Assembly (NCBI GenBank): GCA_037318855.1
Contig: CP134874.1
Coordinates: 744,598 to 808,597 of the forward strand
Reading direction: 5' to 3'
Origin: Candidatus Sedimenticola sp. (ex Thyasira tokunagai)
GTDB lineage: Bacteria; Pseudomonadota; Gammaproteobacteria; Chromatiales; Chromatiaceae
DNA: 64,000 nt
Both the position numbers and the translations under genes were made by a program. Positions 16,651-25,424 of the stretch are shown in pieces (position 1 is the stretch's first letter; each line of letters opens with the position of its first letter). Under the pieces are notes generated by a model. It saw nothing but the letters and a program-made list of their open reading frames with translations. It was not told where the DNA came from and made no database searches.

Positions 16651-19503
16651 GTTCCGAAATTTTGTAGTTTATTTCACAAGGAAATCTACCTCTGTTTACC
16701 CTGAAGAGTGGGGTAATTGGGTAACTACTGGAACTCCCCTGTGGCTACAGGGATTTTTAGGGTAAAGCGGCTTCCTTTACCCGGCGCGGACTCCACACTT
16801 ATTTCACCGGCATGTTCGTCATGCACTATATAGTAGGAGACGGATAGCCCCAAACCTGTCCCTTTGCCAGGTGGTTTTGTGGTGAAAAATGGCTCGAATA
16901 CACGTCTGCGTATCTCTTCATCCATGCCTGGCCCATTGTCTGCCACCTGGATACACACCATGTTCTTCTCAAGCCATGCGCTTAGGCTGATGCGGTGCTC
17001 TTTATATATGTCAGGCAGCTCATGCATTGCCTGTGCAGCGTTGCGCACAAGATTCAGGAGTACCTGCTGGATCTCTCCTGCGATACAGTACAGCTTAGGC
17101 AAACCACTCTGGTAATCACGCTCTATGATGATACTGCGGAAGTCGTACTTCCTTTTCATATCGTAATCCATAGCAGCCAGCTCTATGGTCCTGTCGATCA
17201 GTGCAACCGGATCGACGCTCTCAAAACCACTTTCAGCTTTGCGACTGAAGTGAAGCATATTGTTGACGATATCACCGGCACGCTTTCCAGACCGGGATAT
17301 GCCGTCCATAAAGCTGAATATTTCCCGTTTTTCCAGATAGTGTTGCAAGCTGTTGATGTCGATGCCAAGTTCGGTGGCAATCTGTACATTTTTATTCAGT
17401 TCCGGTGAAAGTCTGCGGCGGATATTCTGAAGGCCCTGCATCATCCCGCCCAATGGATTGTTGATCTCGTGAGCCATACCGGCTGCCAGCCCCCCCACCG
17501 AAAGCATTTTCTCGGTCTGCACCATCATATCTTCCATACGTGTTCGATCGGTCACGTCATCGATACGAATCATCGCTCCTTCACTGCCGACGGTGGTCAG
17601 TGGATAGATCGCCGCCTCGGCAAAATGGCTTTCCCCTCGTCTTATGTAGGCGAATTTTTCTATTTTTACTGCTTGGCCACTGGTTATTGCATACCCAATT
17701 GTTTTTACAGTATCTGGGATCATCGGCAGCAGTTCACCGATAGGTCTGCCCATGGCCTGGGTTGCGGTGATGCCGGTATCCTCTTCTGCATGCAGGTTCC
17801 AGTGAACCACATTACCGGTACTGTCCACGCCCGCCAGGATCGAGGGCATTGCATTGAACACATTCTGTAGGTAATTACGCAGGTCACCGCTCTCCTCTTC
17901 CGCATGCCGCCGTTCGGTGATATCACGCACTATGGCGACGAAACGTGGTGCCTGATCAGGCGTTGAGATATATTGCAGGAAAACCTCCACCGGTAACTCT
18001 GTTCCATTTTTGCGCCTGTGTATGGTTTCGAATGTCGTTGCATGTTCCGGGCCTTGAATCAGTGCTTCGGATATCGACCTGAATTGATACTCATCAAACT
18101 CCGGTTTTATATCGAGCGGTGTCATCTGTAACAGCTCTTCAAAGCTGTAGTTGACCTGTTCCATGGCACCACGATTCACATAAAAGAATTTAAGTGTTTG
18201 GGGGTCGAACATAAAGATGCAGTCCAGCGTCTGATCGAGGGTGAATTTAAAGCGGCTCAACGCATTCTGGGCGTGTATCCGTTCTGTGATCTCCTTGTTC
18301 AATTCATCCCTGGAGGCAAGTGTCTTTTGTAAGCGTGTGGCCATTCTGTCAAATGAGTTGGCCACCGCGCCGAATTCATCCCGCTGTTGGATATCAATAC
18401 GGTGGTTGAGGTTCCCGTTACCTATGGTTTGTGCACCTCTCTTCAGTTTAGTGAGTGGGTCTGTGATGGATCGAGACAATAGGATACCCAGGAGGGCTGC
18501 CAACAGCAGTGCAACTACGGCGAGTCCAATGGACACTGTGCGTATAATTTCTAGTGGTTCGAACGCAACTCGCTTATCCTGCTCTGATATCACGTGCCAG
18601 GATAGGGTTTGAAATTTCTCACCCCTGATCCCTTTCAGGGCGCCGCTGGCTATTCTTGCGCTGAATCTGTGCCCTACCGGCGCGTGAGCACCCAGGTAAC
18701 CGGAGTCTCCGTGAGAGTCTTCCCACCAGCCGCCGGCACTCGTGGAGGTTATCTCCTCTTCATGCCCGATCAGTCCGTTCTCCATGGCAGGGTTTGAGCT
18801 GACGATAAGCCCACCCGTGGAGCGTACAAGCCCGATTATCTGCTCTGTTTTGGCTGTCTTCTTTGTAACGATTTCAAGGATGCTCTTTACCTTGTAGTTG
18901 ATCTTGAATACGCCGATGGTTTCGCTGCCGTCACGGACAGGGACTGTCACACCGACGACGATCGATTTTACCGTCTCGTCATAACCCCGGTCATCGAAAA
19001 AGGCGCCGCGCTCTCCAATCTTACTCCCCGCCTGCCACCAGTATTCATCCGCCTGGTAGAAATCCGACAGGGTTTTTGTCATGGCTAAAGTTGCACCCAG
19101 CCGGTTGGTTACGAACATCTCTCCATACTCATCCGGTCGACGTTGCTGTATTTTTTTGAGGGTGCTGGAGAGCGTATTGCCGAATATTTCTCGGGCTTTG
19201 TCGGTTATCCCCTTGTTAGTGATCCAGGCTTTGTCATGGCGTAATATATGTGACATCACCTCTTCACGGTCTCTCTCTGAGTATTGCCGGTTAGATGCCT
19301 GAACAGCGGCTATGACGGCAGGGTGCTGGGCCAGCAGCCTGGTCTCATTGATGCGGTCATCGAGAATGCGGGTGATTGCGTCGGCCTTCTCCAGGGTAAC
19401 CAGCATGTTGTGCCGAGCAATGATCTGTTTAAGAGCCTCCTCTCCAATATATGCGGTCAGGAGTGGTAATCCCCCCATTTATAGTGGCGCTCAAAAGTAG
19501 CAG

Positions 19504-20355
19504 TTATGCGGCCTGAGCCAACTTCTGTGCTGGTGTTATTCCTCCCAGCGCCATATGGGGTCTTTCATTATTGTAACGCCATAGCCATTGGGTCGCAGTA
19601 TCTTGTGCATGGACGATGGATTCGAATAGATGTTGATCCAGCCATTCGTGCCTCACGGTACGATTGAATCGCTCCACATAAGCGTTTTGCTGAGGATTGC
19701 CTGGTTGAATGTAATGGAGGACAATTTTTCTTTTGGCGGCCCATTCCACAAGCTGATGGCTGATGTATTCAGGGCCATTGTCACAACGTATTGCCCTGGG
19801 TTCCCCACGCCACTCAATGATTCGTTCCAGTGAGCGTATCACTCGAAGTGCGGGTAACGATAAGTCCACCTCAATGCCCAGCCCTTCACGGTTGTAGTCA
19901 TCGATTACATTGAAAGTGCGGAAGCTGCGACCATCATTCAGCCGGTCATGCATGAAGTCCATCGACCACATGTCATTGATCTGCCGGGGTACTGACAGTT
20001 CATCCGGCCTGTCCCGCTTGAGGCGGCGTTTTGGTTTGATTCGCAGGTTCAGCTCAAGCTCCCGGTATATCCGGTATACGCGCTTGTGATTGTAGCCGTA
20101 GCCTTTCACATTGCGTAGATACAGGAAACAGAGGCCGAAACCCCATGTGCGGTTAGTCGTTGTCAGGCGCAGCAGCCAATCTGCTATGTACGCATTATCA
20201 CCGGACAGCTTTGCCTGGTAACGGTAACAGGTCTCGCTGATGCTGAAGGCCTGGCAGACGAGGCGAATAGAGGCGTGGCGTTCTTCTACCGCACGTTTGG
20301 CCATCTCTTTTCGTCGAGATGGCTTCACCACTTTTTTCAAGGGCTTCCTGAACAA
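19504..20355 (-). CDS. IS3-family transposase OrfB (integrase catalytic domain)
   Basis: 283 residues. It has an HTH_21-like region, then an rve integrase core with the DDE triad: Asp in SMDFMHD, Asp in RCDNGPEY and Glu in [15 protein letters not shown]. The 3' end ends in the typical [11 protein letters not shown] motif. It is expressed by -1 frameshifting from OrfA at the A-AAA-AAG heptamer (complement of 20331-20337). The fusion joins QEALEK to [10 protein letters not shown]. No disabling mutation was seen. Confidence 0.93.
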   Translation of the reverse strand: MFRKPLKKVVKPSRRKEMAKRAVEERHASIRLVCQAFSISETCYRYQAKLSGDNAYIADWLLRLTTTNRTWGFGLCFLYLRNVKGYGYNHKRVYRIYRELELNLRIKPKRRLKRDRPDELSVPRQINDMWSMDFMHDRLNDGRSFRTFNVIDDYNREGLGIEVDLSLPALRVIRSLERIIEWRGEPRAIRCDNGPEYISHQLVEWAAKRKIVLHYIQPGNPQQNAYVERFNRTVRHEWLDQHLFESIVHAQDTATQWLWRYNNERPHMALGGITPAQKLAQAA

Positions 20356-20590
20356 TCTCAGCCTTCAGTCGCTCTTCGGCATACATCTTTTTTAGGCGCC
20401 GGTTCTCTTCTTCCAGCTCTTTCATCCGCTTCATCATGGAGACGTCCATGCCACCATATTTGGAGCGCCAATTGTAGAAAGTGGCATCACTCATACCATG
20501 CTTTCGGCAGAGTTCGGCAACCGGTATACCGCTTTCAGCCTCTTTCAGGATACTGATGATCTGTGACTCGCTGTAGCGTGATCTCTTCAT
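20198..20590 (-). CDS. IS3-family transposase OrfA (HTH_Tnp_1)
   Basis: The real start is [19 protein letters not shown] at 20590. Unshifted it gives 130 residues. A helix-turn-helix ([21 protein letters not shown]) is followed by a leucine-zipper-like coiled coil ([18 protein letters not shown]). This is the IS407-group OrfA signature. Its 3' part overlaps OrfB in a different frame. Confidence 0.92.
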   Translation of the reverse strand: MKRSRYSESQIISILKEAESGIPVAELCRKHGMSDATFYNWRSKYGGMDVSMMKRMKELEEENRRLKKMYAEERLKAEIVQEALEKSGEAISTKRDGQTCGRRTPRLYSPRLPGLQHQRDLLPLPGKAVR

Positions 20591-20762
20591 GTAGATTCTC
20601 CTTGAACCTCTATATTGGAAAATTCTACTTATAAACGCCACTATTTCTCGGGGGGATTACCGAGTGATATCAATGCCAAGGGCAGTAGTGACAGCAGTAT
20701 TAGCGCGAAATAGATTCTCTTTTTTATTGACATCAACTAACCCCAATATTTCACAAAATAAA

Positions 20763-20828
20763 AGGCAGAATCCTCGTATATTCGATATAATTCAGTTACT
20801 TACACTGTAATCGAAAAGGATTCTGCCT
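20763..20828 (+). promoter_or_regulatory. Stem-loop covering the transposase ribosome site, with an internal -10 box
   Basis: AGGCAGAATCCT (20763-20774) is perfectly complementary to AGGATTCTGCCT (20817-20828). The latter contains the AGGA ribosome site and abuts the GTG start at 20829. Between the arms lies a perfect TATAAT (20786-20791), so an internal transcript would start near 20798 and lack the left arm. A read-through transcript from outside would fold and hide the site. The same arrangement is at 40913-40978 in copy 2. Confidence 0.65.
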
Positions 20829-22142
20829 GTGACAAACTGTAACCAAACTGTTCTGGAATTTCCAGTCCTTAAACGCCGCAAGGTACAGGCCGAATTTAGC
20901 GGCGGCGACATTACTTCAGATGGGGGTGTGCTTCTACTGAGACAGATCGACAGGCGACTCGGTTTAATGAAAGCGGTTGATGCCGTCATTCCAGATCCGC
21001 GAAATCCTGATTACATCACTCACTCCCAACTGAGCCTGCTACGACAACGTGTTTACGGTCTAGGCTTGGGCTATGAAGACCTCAACGATCACAAAACCCT
21101 GCGTAATGATCCTGCTTTGCAGACGGCTGTCGACCGGGAACAGAAATTGGGTAGTCAGTCTACCCTCTGTCGGCTTGAGGGCCGTACTGGAAGAAAGGCG
21201 GCAGTCGATATCCATAGGGTGTTGATCGACCAATTCATCGCTTCTTTTGACTCTCCTCCCGATGAGTTGATCCTGGACTTTGATGCCACCGATGATCAAG
21301 TTCATGGTATGCAGGAGGGACGCTTTTTCCATGGCTATTATGACCACTACTGTTTTCTTCCCCTCTATGTCTTTTGTGGTGATCAATTGCTCATCAGCTA
21401 CCTGAGGCCCAGCAATGTTGACGGGGCGAAACATACATGGGCGATTCTGGCGTTACTGACGAAACGGCTGCGCCAGGAATGGCCCGATGTTCAGATCATC
21501 TTCCGAGGAGACTCCGGGTTCTGTCGCCATAGAATGCTGGACTGGTGTGAACGCCGTGGTGTGAAGTACATCATTGGTATTGCCCGCAATAAGCGGCTGG
21601 AGCAGATGATTGAACCGGGTATGCAGATTGTTGAACAACTTGTCGAACTGACTGGCGAGAAACAGCGGGAGTTCTTCCGGTTGCACTATGCCGCCAAGAG
21701 TTGGAAACATACTCGCCAGGTCATTGCTAAGCTGGAGGTCACAGACAAGGGGCGCAATCCACGTTTCATCGTCACCAATCTGGAAGGTGACAAGCAGGCA
21801 CTCTACGATGATCTCTACTGTGCCCGTGGCGAGATGGAGAACCGGATTAAAGAGCAGCAGATGGGGCTCTTTGCAGATCGTACCAGTGCCCACTATTGGT
21901 GGGCGAATCAGTTCCGGTTACTCCTCTCCAGCCTGGCTTATGTGCTGATGGAGAGTATCCGCCGGTTGGCGCTCAAGGGCACAGAACTGGCGAGAGGCCA
22001 AGTAGGCACGCTTCGGATCAAGTTGTTAAAGATCGGTGCAGTTATGCTGCGCAATACGCGCCGTATCCGCTTCCTGCTCTCCAGCGCTTACCCTTATCAG
22101 GATCTCTTCGCCTTGGTGGTTGCTCGTCTGCGACCCGGATAG
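20829..22142 (+). CDS. IS1380-family transposase, copy 1
   Basis: 437 residues, GTG start. It has the DDE_Tnp_1 (IS4-like, IS1380 group) catalytic fold: Asp in LILDFDATDDQVHG, Asp in IIFRGDSGFCRHRMLDW and Glu in YCARGEMENRIKEQQ. The C-terminus carries the RLLLSSLAYVLM helix. The protein is identical to the copy at 40979-42292, which indicates recent transposition and probable activity. Translation is likely limited by the upstream stem-loop. Confidence 0.93.
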   Translation: MTNCNQTVLEFPVLKRRKVQAEFSGGDITSDGGVLLLRQIDRRLGLMKAVDAVIPDPRNPDYITHSQLSLLRQRVYGLGLGYEDLNDHKTLRNDPALQTAVDREQKLGSQSTLCRLEGRTGRKAAVDIHRVLIDQFIASFDSPPDELILDFDATDDQVHGMQEGRFFHGYYDHYCFLPLYVFCGDQLLISYLRPSNVDGAKHTWAILALLTKRLRQEWPDVQIIFRGDSGFCRHRMLDWCERRGVKYIIGIARNKRLEQMIEPGMQIVEQLVELTGEKQREFFRLHYAAKSWKHTRQVIAKLEVTDKGRNPRFIVTNLEGDKQALYDDLYCARGEMENRIKEQQMGLFADRTSAHYWWANQFRLLLSSLAYVLMESIRRLALKGTELARGQVGTLRIKLLKIGAVMLRNTRRIRFLLSSAYPYQDLFALVVARLRPG

Positions 22143-22942
22143 TTCTCAAGGAGTGCCGCCCCGGCACGATGATAAACAATGGGGGTAAGGGGGAGGTGTG
22201 CTTTGATTGTCAGAAAACCACCTTCGATAAGATATACATTCCTATCTTGCTTCTGACTTGCTTAGTATGGGTTAAAAAGCATCGAATCGAATGCTGGGTG
22301 AAACATGCGGGCTAACCCCAAGCATGCCCCCTGTTTACTTGAGTGTAGATCTTTTTATCGGAGGTGTGGTTGAGATGGTGCAGATTAGACTTTGTTGGTG
22401 TGTGGGTTTGAATTAGTAGTTTAATCGTCAGCGAAAAGTTGGCTGGAAATTCTCAAAGAGATACTCTCTGTCATATTAGAGAACGAACCCAGTTAGTCAT
22501 GGAGTTTGTTGTGAATAGTTACGTCATAGTGCCGAATAGATACATTGGCTATTAATTTAGTAACTGTTCAGTATCTTTTGATAACCCCCGTCAGTTTTCA
22601 GGTCATCCAAAGCCTGTTGCCATTTTTGTATAATCTTATCATCCGTGTTTTTGTTGAATGCATAGTAGAGCTCTCCCTCTTTCAAGGTATAAACGGCTTC
22701 ATATTTGTCTGGATCATATCCATGTATCTTTGCGCCGTATTTTATAACATTGAGCTCGTAAGCAAAAAGATCGATTCGGTTGTTCTCCATTTTTTTGAAT
22801 GACAGGTCGATTACATTTTTTCCGCTGATCGATTGTATATTTCTCTTGTTAACACCCTTTTCCAGTAGGAGTTGCTCGCCGATATCTTTTAAGACCACAC
22901 CTATCTGATAGTTATTGAGATCTTGAATACCATTAACTTTTA

Positions 22943-23972
22943 CCTGATTACCCACCAGGCTCAGCTATTGAGCCTGTGGTGGCCGCATAATGGAACCCTC
23001 TGAATATACGAGGGTTTCCATCATGCTAAAAAATACTATCCAGTTTCAAAAAGGGCTTGGTTTGCACGAATTTCTGGAAAAATATGGTACCGATACTCAA
23101 TGCAGCCAAGCGCTGCATCGACTTCGCTGGCCAAGTGGATATGTTTGCCCAGAGTGCGGTAACGCAACGTGCTGCGAACTCAAAAGCCGCAAGATATACC
23201 AGTGTCATAAATGTCATCACCAGACATCGCTTACTGCGGGTACCATTTTTCATGGCACAAAGTTGCCTTTGAAGAAATGGTTTCTGGCCATCTATTTGCT
23301 GACCCAGCGTAAAAAGAGCACCTCTGCCTTGCAACTGTCTCGTGAGATTGGAGTGAACTACAACACTGCGTGGAAGCTCAAGCACAAACTGATGCAGGTA
23401 ATGATGGAACGCCAGGGTAAGAAAAAGCTGACTGGCCGCATTGAAATGGATGATGCATATATTGGCGGTGAAAAACCTGGTAAGCGTGGACGAGGCTCCC
23501 GCAACAAAATCCCTTTCGTAGCCGCCGTTGAGACGACGCAGGACGGCAGGCCTTTGAAAATTCATCTGCGTCGTGTGCGTGGTTTTCGTAGTGCAGAAAT
23601 TGCTCGATATGCCAAGTCCAGTCTGGTTTCTGGTAGCACTGTATTCTCTGATGGTCTCTGCTGCTTCAGAGCTGTCACTGATGCTGAATGCGATCATGTG
23701 GCCATTGTGACTGGTGGCGGTCGAAAAAGCGCACAGAGCTCCACCTTCAAGTGGGTGAACACCATGCTTGGCAACGTCAAGAATTCTTTGCAGGGAACTT
23801 TTCATGCTATACGAAAAAAACATGTACCTCGTTATCTTGCCGAATTCGAATATCGGTTTAATCGTCGCTTCAATCTTCCAGAAATGATTGAGCGATTGCT
23901 CTTTGTTGCGTTGCGTACACCACCAATGCCTTATCGCTTCTTGAGAATGGCTGAGGTTTATGGGTAATCGGG
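22943..23972 (+). mobile_element. IS1595-family insertion sequence, 1030 bp
   Basis: The ends are the inverted repeat CCYGATTACCCA. It is flanked by the 8 bp direct repeat AACTTTTA (22935-22942 and 23973-23980), the duplication length expected for IS1595. One transposase gene is present. Confidence 0.92.
23023..23967 (+). CDS. IS1595-family transposase
   Basis: 314 residues from ATG 23023 (MLKNTIQFQKGLG). An upstream in-frame start at 22990 would add 11 residues and is less likely. The N-terminal zinc ribbon shows CPECGNATCC and CHKCHHQTSLTAGTIFHGT. The catalytic ISXO2-like DDE region includes EMDDAYIGGEKPGKRG, VFSDGLCCF and VNTMLGNVKNSLQGTFH. The stop TAA lies inside the right terminal repeat. 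It appears intact. Confidence 0.93.
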   Translation: MLKNTIQFQKGLGLHEFLEKYGTDTQCSQALHRLRWPSGYVCPECGNATCCELKSRKIYQCHKCHHQTSLTAGTIFHGTKLPLKKWFLAIYLLTQRKKSTSALQLSREIGVNYNTAWKLKHKLMQVMMERQGKKKLTGRIEMDDAYIGGEKPGKRGRGSRNKIPFVAAVETTQDGRPLKIHLRRVRGFRSAEIARYAKSSLVSGSTVFSDGLCCFRAVTDAECDHVAIVTGGGRKSAQSSTFKWVNTMLGNVKNSLQGTFHAIRKKHVPRYLAEFEYRFNRRFNLPEMIERLLFVALRTPPMPYRFLRMAEVYG

Positions 23973-24351
23973 AACTTTTATATTCTTCTCTTTAAGAGCC
24001 AATAGTACTATGGTGGTCTTTGCTATGGGTCCAACCCACTTAAATAGATTCTCTCTCTTCTCTGTTCTGGTAGTGGAAAAAACCATTGTATTTTTCTTGG
24101 TTTTTGCAAGCGAGTAACCCCTTGACCAGCTTGCGAAGTTCACATTTTCCTTGGTTTTTTTTGAGCCTATTCTTTTTAATATCACTGCCAATATATCGAC
24201 GGATAGACCGGTTAGCCTGTGATTTTCGATCATGTTGTAGGGGGGGTAGTCTTCTGTATATATTTCTACCTCTTGTGTCGCCTGCAGAGCTGAGCTGAAC
24301 AGCACGAGAAGCAGCAGTTTTACAGCGCTCGTGACCTTCATATCCAGCATC

Positions 24352-25086
24352 CTATTTTTCCTGCTTTACAACGGCATCCAGTGCCTCTTGCATGCTGGTT
24401 ACAACCGTATCGTCGGTATCTTTCTGAAGGGCGATGTAGAGCATTGACTCCTCAAGCAGATACAGAACTTCGTAATCATCTGAGTTCTCGCCAATCTCCA
24501 TCAGATTCCACAGCGCCACCTGGGACTCGTAGGCCCACATGTCGATGCGTCCGGATGCGAGCATTTTCGCCGTGCTGACTGACGAGTTGGTCAAGTGGAT
24601 GTTGCTGGAGCTGAGGCCATTTTTCTTCAGTAGCAGTTCTCCAATATCGTCACGAATTGCGCCGATCTTGTACTTGTTCAAATCCGTAAAATTGTCGATT
24701 TTTGCTCTCAGGCTCTTTTTGGCAATCACGGCAATGGTGGTGGGGGTGATGGGACCAACCCACTTGAACATGTTTTCCCTGCTCTTGGTCCGTGTCATCA
24801 CAAACAGTACCGTGTTTTTCTTATCCTGCGCCAGCCGGTAGGCCCTTGCCCAAGGCAGTAGCTGGATGTCATTCACCGTCTTGGATGATCCGGCCCGCTT
24901 AAATATCCTGAGCATCAGACCGATGGATATACCCTGGAGCTTACCGTCCTTACTGTAGTTGTAAGGTGCATAGTTTTCGGTTAGGAAAGTCAGATTTTTG
25001 AAAGGGTCCGCCATCACGTTGGCTGAGCTAAACAGGATTCCAACCAGGAGTGATGCGAGGATGCCGAGAGAGTGTAGGTTTTTCAT
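24352..25086 (-). CDS. bac_3-type periplasmic solute-binding protein
   Basis: 244 residues. The signal peptide MKNLHSLGILASLLVGILFS ends near the ANVMA site. The two-lobed type II fold shows FLTENYAPYNYSKDGKLQG, VMTRTKSRENMFKWVGPITP, IGAIRDDIGELLLKK and RIDMWAYESQ. This short single-domain type with WVGPI is common in gammaproteobacteria, often without transporter genes and in sensory contexts. No permease or ATPase is adjacent. The downstream tandem paralogue is IS-disrupted. Promoter signals should lie in the AT-rich region 25087-25424, shared with the divergent chemoreceptor gene. Confidence 0.87.
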   Translation of the reverse strand: MKNLHSLGILASLLVGILFSSANVMADPFKNLTFLTENYAPYNYSKDGKLQGISIGLMLRIFKRAGSSKTVNDIQLLPWARAYRLAQDKKNTVLFVMTRTKSRENMFKWVGPITPTTIAVIAKKSLRAKIDNFTDLNKYKIGAIRDDIGELLLKKNGLSSSNIHLTNSSVSTAKMLASGRIDMWAYESQVALWNLMEIGENSDDYEVLYLLEESMLYIALQKDTDDTVVTSMQEALDAVVKQEK

Positions 25087-25424
25087 TTTAGGTCTCTGCC
25101 GTTTCTATGCTTGTACCCCAATACTAGACAAATCTTTGGCGATTTGGAGGTTTTTGTAAAAACGTAGGTTATATGTTTAATTGTGATTTGTTGTTATCAC
25201 TCATAAACATGATCGAACGTGTTGAAAATAGTACTTTATTGCTGCTAATGTCGGTGTTTTGAGATTTTAATTAATGGCTACCCGGATCAAGATTATTCTC
25301 CTATGATTTAAGTTAATCCTGTAGCTGACGACTACCTTGTAGGAAGCGCATGGATGTGGCGCTAAGGTTGGGGTATGTTTAAAAAATAATTTCCAATTCT
25401 CTTAGCAGTCAGAACCATGGATAG
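25087..25424. other. Divergent promoter region between binding protein and chemoreceptor
   Basis: About 340 bp of AT-rich DNA with no convincing reading frame and no clear repeat. It must hold the start signals of both divergent genes. Confidence 0.5.

Larger units (their letters stand above)
19465..20661 (-). mobile_element. IS3-family (IS407-group) insertion sequence, 1197 bp
   Basis: The ends are the inverted repeat GGTAATCCCCCC followed by the similar ATAGTGGCG. It is flanked by the direct repeat GAGT (19461-19464 and 20662-20665). The 4 bp duplication and the two overlapping reading frames fit the IS407 group of IS3. It sits in the sensor-kinase gene. Confidence 0.92.
16725..20733 (-). 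pseudogene. Sensor histidine kinase (dCache-HAMP-PAS-PAS-HisKA-HATPase) split by an IS element
   Basis: The main part (19478 down to 16725) encodes a dCache-type periplasmic sensor, a membrane segment, HAMP, two PAS domains, the H-box GGLAAGMAHEINNPLGG and an ATPase ([18 protein letters not shown]). The true 5' end lies beyond the IS: 20733 down to 20662 encodes MSIKKRIYFALILLSLLPLA, a membrane segment. Removing the IS (19465-20661) and one copy of the 4 bp duplication joins LISL to LTAYIGEEALKQ in frame. The coding sequence is otherwise intact. A protein starting at the ATG at 19478 would lack the first membrane anchor and the export signal. An IS1380 copy also lies 7 bp upstream of the original start. 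Confidence 0.88.
20741..22311 (+). mobile_element. IS1380-family insertion sequence, copy 1 (1571 bp)
   Basis: The ends match the imperfect inverted repeat CCCSSATRTTTCAC (left CCCCAATATTTCAC, right complement CCCGCATGTTTCAC). It is flanked by the direct repeat CTAA (20737-20740 and 22312-22315). A second copy at 40891-42461 looks identical base for base and has its own CTAG duplication. It lies just upstream of the broken kinase gene. Confidence 0.92.
22557..24350 (-). pseudogene. bac_3-type periplasmic binding protein split by an IS1595-family element
   Basis: The 5' half (24350 to 23973) encodes a signal peptide (SAVKLLLLVLFSSALQA) and the first lobe (VEIYTEDYPPYNM, FSTTRTEKRENLFKWVGPI). 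The 3' half (22942 to 22557) encodes the second lobe (NYQIGVVLKDIGEQLL, ELYYAFNKNTDD). Removing the IS and one copy of the 8 bp duplication restores ALKEKNIKV-NGIQDLNNYQ in frame, giving about 250 residues. It is a tandem paralogue of the intact gene immediately upstream (24352-25086). Ligands are probably amino acids or similar polar molecules; specificity is unknown. Confidence 0.88.

Noticed and set aside
22511-22571. Resemblance of GTGAATAGTTAC / GTAACTGTTCAG to the ends of the 16.5 kb inverted repeat
   Set aside because: The right half is the coding end of the binding-protein gene, and similarity is limited to 10-12 bases, so a second copy of the element is not supported.
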